Positions 34,379-36,706 of a stretch of 36,706 nucleotides of DNA are shown here, one piece after another. The position numbers were made by a program, and so were the translations under genes. Where the stretch lies: the NCBI GenBank assembly GCA_017439985.1, contig JAFSIC010000017.1, forward strand, positions 1 through 36,706, in the 5' to 3' direction. The DNA comes from Oscillospiraceae bacterium. Its GTDB lineage: Bacteria; Bacillota; Clostridia; Oscillospirales; Ruminococcaceae. The notes beneath the pieces are model-generated. The model had not been told where the DNA came from. It worked only from the letters and a program-made list of their open reading frames with translations, and did not search any database. Each line of letters starts with the position of its first letter. The stretch's first letter is position 1.

Positions 34379-34380
34379 AG

Positions 34381-34412
34381 AAAGAGCTGAGTTCCTGTGA
34401 ACTCAGCTCTTT
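34381..34412. terminator. Bidirectional terminator between the unknown gene and the nitroreductase gene
   Basis: AAAGAGCTGAGTTC and GAACTCAGCTCTTT form a perfect 14-bp stem with loop CTGT and T-runs on both sides. Confidence 0.95.
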
Positions 34413-34416
34413 TTCG

Positions 34417-34995
34417 TTAGAGGATGATATCTTCCAGTTTTCGTTTTGGAACGTAGTGAGTTTTTCCGTCCTCACTGCGGTAGTATTTCACGCTGCCGTC
34501 TTCTTTTGGTTCGGTAAGAATGATCTCCTCCGCCGGTTTACCCAAAGCGATGACCAACTTCGGCTCAATGTGCTCCGGCAGATTCAGCAAGGTTTTCAGC
34601 TCCACTTTCTCAAAACTGCCGATCATGCAGCCGCCCAAGCCTTTCTCTGTGGCAGCCAGCAGGATCGTCTGCGCGGTGATACCCACATCCGGCAGGAAAG
34701 AGGTTGGATTGCTGCCGATATTCATATCCTGACAGATAGTGATAAATGCCGTTGGTCTTGTGCCGGGATAAGGCAGATTCAGCTGAGGCAGACTGCCTGC
34801 CCAGCGAGTCAGCGGCTGGATCTGATCCACCTGCTCTTTCTCATAAGCAATATGATACTTCAGCGGCTGAATGTTGGCACTGGCCGCTGTCTGTCGCGCC
34901 AGGTCCACAAAATCCAGCAGTTCTTCCCTGCTAAAACGATAACTTTCATCATAACCGCGGTAACTGCGGTTCTTAAGTACCAAATCTCTCAGCAT
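34417..34995 (-). CDS. Nitroreductase family FMN oxidoreductase
   Basis: The protein is 192 aa. The FMN-binding pattern of the family is present: NRSYRGYDES near 9-18 (Arg-Ser-Tyr-Arg), TAASANIQPLKY (near 36-47), a middle helix DVGITAQTILLAATEKGLGGCMIGSF (near 102-127) and IALGKPAEE near the C-terminus. Members reduce nitro compounds, quinones or flavins with NAD(P)H; the substrate is not predictable. Its ATG lies 9 bases after the pyrophosphatase stop, with AAGGAG overlapping that stop, so the two form an operon. Confidence 0.92.
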   Translation of the reverse strand: MLRDLVLKNRSYRGYDESYRFSREELLDFVDLARQTAASANIQPLKYHIAYEKEQVDQIQPLTRWAGSLPQLNLPYPGTRPTAFITICQDMNIGSNPTSFLPDVGITAQTILLAATEKGLGGCMIGSFEKVELKTLLNLPEHIEPKLVIALGKPAEEIILTEPKEDGSVKYYRSEDGKTHYVPKRKLEDIIL

Positions 34996-35004
34996 AAGTG
35001 CTCC

Positions 35005-36651
35005 TTACTGCTGCATTGCAGCGATCAAATCAGGCAGCAGCTGTTTCTTTCTGGAAACCATACCCTCAATCACAACGCCGTCGTCCGGAATCTCCTTATT
35101 GTACGCTGCAGCCAACAGTTCTTTGGAATTTCCACCGCAGTACAGAACAACACTGCTCTCTTCCAGAATATTGGTCAACATGAAGAAGAACATCATGTCC
35201 GGGTTCTGGCGATGTTTCTCCTGCATAAATTCCAGCAGTTTGCTCTGCATCTGCTGCAGACCGTTTTTGCTGACAGAAGTGATCTGACCAACGCCGAAAT
35301 TCTTGCCGGCGGTGCTGAAGGTCTTGTAGTCCTGATAGAAGATTTCTTCTGTGGACTTGGAAGACAGGTCGCTGCCTGCTTCAAACATCTGCTGTGCATA
35401 TTCTTCGATCTCAATACCTGCGATGACAGCCAACTCCTCAGCCGCCGCTTTATCGGTTGCAGTACAGGTTGGAGAGCGGAACATCAGTGTATCAGACAAA
35501 ATCGCAGAACAAAGCAGACCGGCAGTTTGACGAGACAGTTCCAGACCATTTTCTTTGGCGATCTGATAAACGATGGTTGCAGTACAGCCCAGAGGATGAT
35601 TGCGGAACAGCAGCGGATTGATGCTTTCCATACCACCCAGACGATGATGGTCGATGATTTCCAGAATATCTGCGCCCTGAACACCGTCTACCGCCTGATT
35701 CTTCTCGTTGTGGTCAACGAGGATCACGCGTTTTTTCTCCATCGCCAGCATATTGCGTTTGGAAATCAGACCAAGGTAGTGACCCTGATGATCGGTCACC
35801 GGGAAGTAACGATGACGCTCTTTGGACATAACATCCTTAACATCTTTTGCAAAGTCATCCAGTTCAAAACTGAGAATGTTTTTACTGAGCATGAAATGTT
35901 CTACAGGCATACTCTGGTTGATCAGACGGGAAACCGTATAGCTGTCGTAAGGACTGCTGAGAACGATACATTCTCTTGCTCTTGCCAGCTCCAGAATCGT
36001 TGGATTTGGCTCGCCATCCGTACCGAGGACGATACAGGATGCACCAATTTCCACTGCAAAGAACTGAGATTCAAAACGGTCACCCAGTACAACAAGGTCA
36101 CCCTTGCTGATGTAGTCCACCATTTTTTCCGGTGTGTTTGCACCGATGGTCACGCGGCCTTCATCGAAAACTTTATCAATGTCGCCGCAGAGAACACGGG
36201 CATTCAGTGTTTTTACAATATTTTTAAATGGAGTTTTTGCTTTGGAAACCAACTGATTATCCAGTACATCTAGGTTAGCGCCGGCAATATCAGTCATAGT
36301 AATGATACCGCTGATCAAATTGTCCTCATTGGTGATACACAGCGTGGTGCTGTTATGCTCCTTCATGGTCAGGTAAGCCTCACGAATGGACATGTTGCGG
36401 TCCACGCTCGGAACGACCTCAAATTCAATATCGCTGACTCTGGTGCGTACATCAGGCTGGTAGTCCGGCTCTTCCACGCCAAAGTAATCAAGAACGAACG
36501 CCGTTTCCTTATTGATGTCACCGGCACGTCTTGCAACATAGTTTCCACCATCCATTTGACGTTTCAGCTGCGCGTAAGCAACCGCGGAACAAATGGAGTC
36601 ACTGTCCGGACTCTTATGACCAATGACAATGATTTCTTTCTCTTTTTTCAA
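35005..36651 (-). CDS. ppaC: Family II manganese-dependent inorganic pyrophosphatase with CBS-DRTGG insert
   Basis: The enzyme hydrolyses pyrophosphate, pulling biosynthetic reactions forward. The protein is 548 aa from TTG at 36649-36651, chosen because GGAGGG lies 7 bases upstream; a longer frame from 36687 lacks a site. The DHH core is split: IGHKSPDSDSICSA (His12, Asp16, Asp18) at the N-terminus, then a regulatory insert (about 60-290) of CBS, DRTGG and CBS domains, then VDHNEK and IIDHHR (Asp334, His335, His336), and the DHHA2 domain with a Ser-Arg-Lys-Lys (SRKKQ) motif at the end. In this class adenine nucleotides and diadenosine polyphosphates bind the insert. It heads an operon with the nitroreductase. 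Confidence 0.95.
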   Translation of the reverse strand: MKKEKEIIVIGHKSPDSDSICSAVAYAQLKRQMDGGNYVARRAGDINKETAFVLDYFGVEEPDYQPDVRTRVSDIEFEVVPSVDRNMSIREAYLTMKEHNSTTLCITNEDNLISGIITMTDIAGANLDVLDNQLVSKAKTPFKNIVKTLNARVLCGDIDKVFDEGRVTIGANTPEKMVDYISKGDLVVLGDRFESQFFAVEIGASCIVLGTDGEPNPTILELARARECIVLSSPYDSYTVSRLINQSMPVEHFMLSKNILSFELDDFAKDVKDVMSKERHRYFPVTDHQGHYLGLISKRNMLAMEKKRVILVDHNEKNQAVDGVQGADILEIIDHHRLGGMESINPLLFRNHPLGCTATIVYQIAKENGLELSRQTAGLLCSAILSDTLMFRSPTCTATDKAAAEELAVIAGIEIEEYAQQMFEAGSDLSSKSTEEIFYQDYKTFSTAGKNFGVGQITSVSKNGLQQMQSKLLEFMQEKHRQNPDMMFFFMLTNILEESSVVLYCGGNSKELLAAAYNKEIPDDGVVIEGMVSRKKQLLPDLIAAMQQ

Positions 36652-36692
36652 AACAATCCCTCCAAGAGTAGAATTGGAATTATCCACTTATT

Positions 36693-36698
36693 ACTATA
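36693..36698 (-). promoter_or_regulatory. -10 element upstream of the pyrophosphatase gene
   Basis: TATAGT on the minus strand, 41 bases upstream of the start; the matching -35 would lie outside the window. Confidence 0.35.
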
Positions 36699-36706
36699 CC
36701 ATGAAA

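Overview
The window is chromosomal DNA from a low-to-mid GC Gram-positive anaerobe, most likely class Clostridia (Bacillota). The evidence is the sequence style of RpoB, RpoC, S12, S7 and EF-G; the asp23-fakA pair; a class III fructose-bisphosphatase; FMN and SAM-I riboswitches with intrinsic terminators; strong AGGAGG ribosome binding sites; frequent TTG and GTG starts; and a Sigma_reg-type anti-sigma factor. Genus cannot be settled from this window. No phage, insertion sequence, CRISPR array, tRNA or rRNA is visible. This is core genome with a few accessory modules.

Layout. 1-11.5 kb (minus strand): the transcription/translation block rpoB-rpoC, then a terminator, then rpsL-rpsG-fusA-tuf with its own promoters; tuf runs off the left edge. 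rpoB has a long, structured leader. 11.5-13.4 kb (minus): a PepSY-like membrane-anchored protein followed by a lysine exporter LysO split into two overlapping genes. 13.5-15.7 kb (minus): asp23-fakA (fatty acid kinase). 15.9-18.4 kb (minus): an orphan peptide-type ABC lipoprotein, and the riboflavin transporter RibU behind an FMN riboswitch. 18.5-21.9 kb: class III fbp (plus), a TetR regulator (minus) divergent from a two-gene module (plus). That module encodes a small protein of four 11-residue repeats and a small membrane protein made of two similar halves. 21.9-25.3 kb (minus): metK under a SAM-I riboswitch, an unassigned structured RNA candidate, a small BofC-C-like protein, and a methionine gamma-lyase whose leader can form a compact H-type pseudoknot. 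25.6-30.7 kb (plus): a class A penicillin-binding protein, then a TrpXYZ-like ABC transporter whose promoter carries a perfect 14-bp palindrome. 30.7-32.5 kb (minus): an ECF sigma factor and its anti-sigma factor. 32.6-34.4 kb (plus): pyrimidine-nucleoside phosphorylase and an unknown protein. 34.4-36.7 kb (minus): a CBS-DRTGG family II pyrophosphatase and a nitroreductase.

How the genes work together. Three riboswitch or leader-controlled units manage cofactors and sulfur amino acids: FMN to ribU, SAM to metK, and an unknown signal, if any, to the methionine gamma-lyase. MetK makes SAM from methionine while the lyase degrades methionine, so the neighbourhood holds two competing fates of methionine. 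Asp23/FakA, the PBP and the ECF sigma/anti-sigma pair are envelope functions.

Most interesting for follow-up: (1) the structured, promoter- and terminator-bounded RNA candidate at about 23368-23553 on the minus strand; (2) the pseudoknot plus Shine-Dalgarno-in-loop leader of the methionine gamma-lyase; (3) the TetR-controlled 11-mer-repeat protein and its duplicated membrane partner; (4) the mutually exclusive hairpins in the rpoB leader; (5) the perfect palindrome in the trpX-like promoter. All were found by reading the sequence; no database search or folding program was run.
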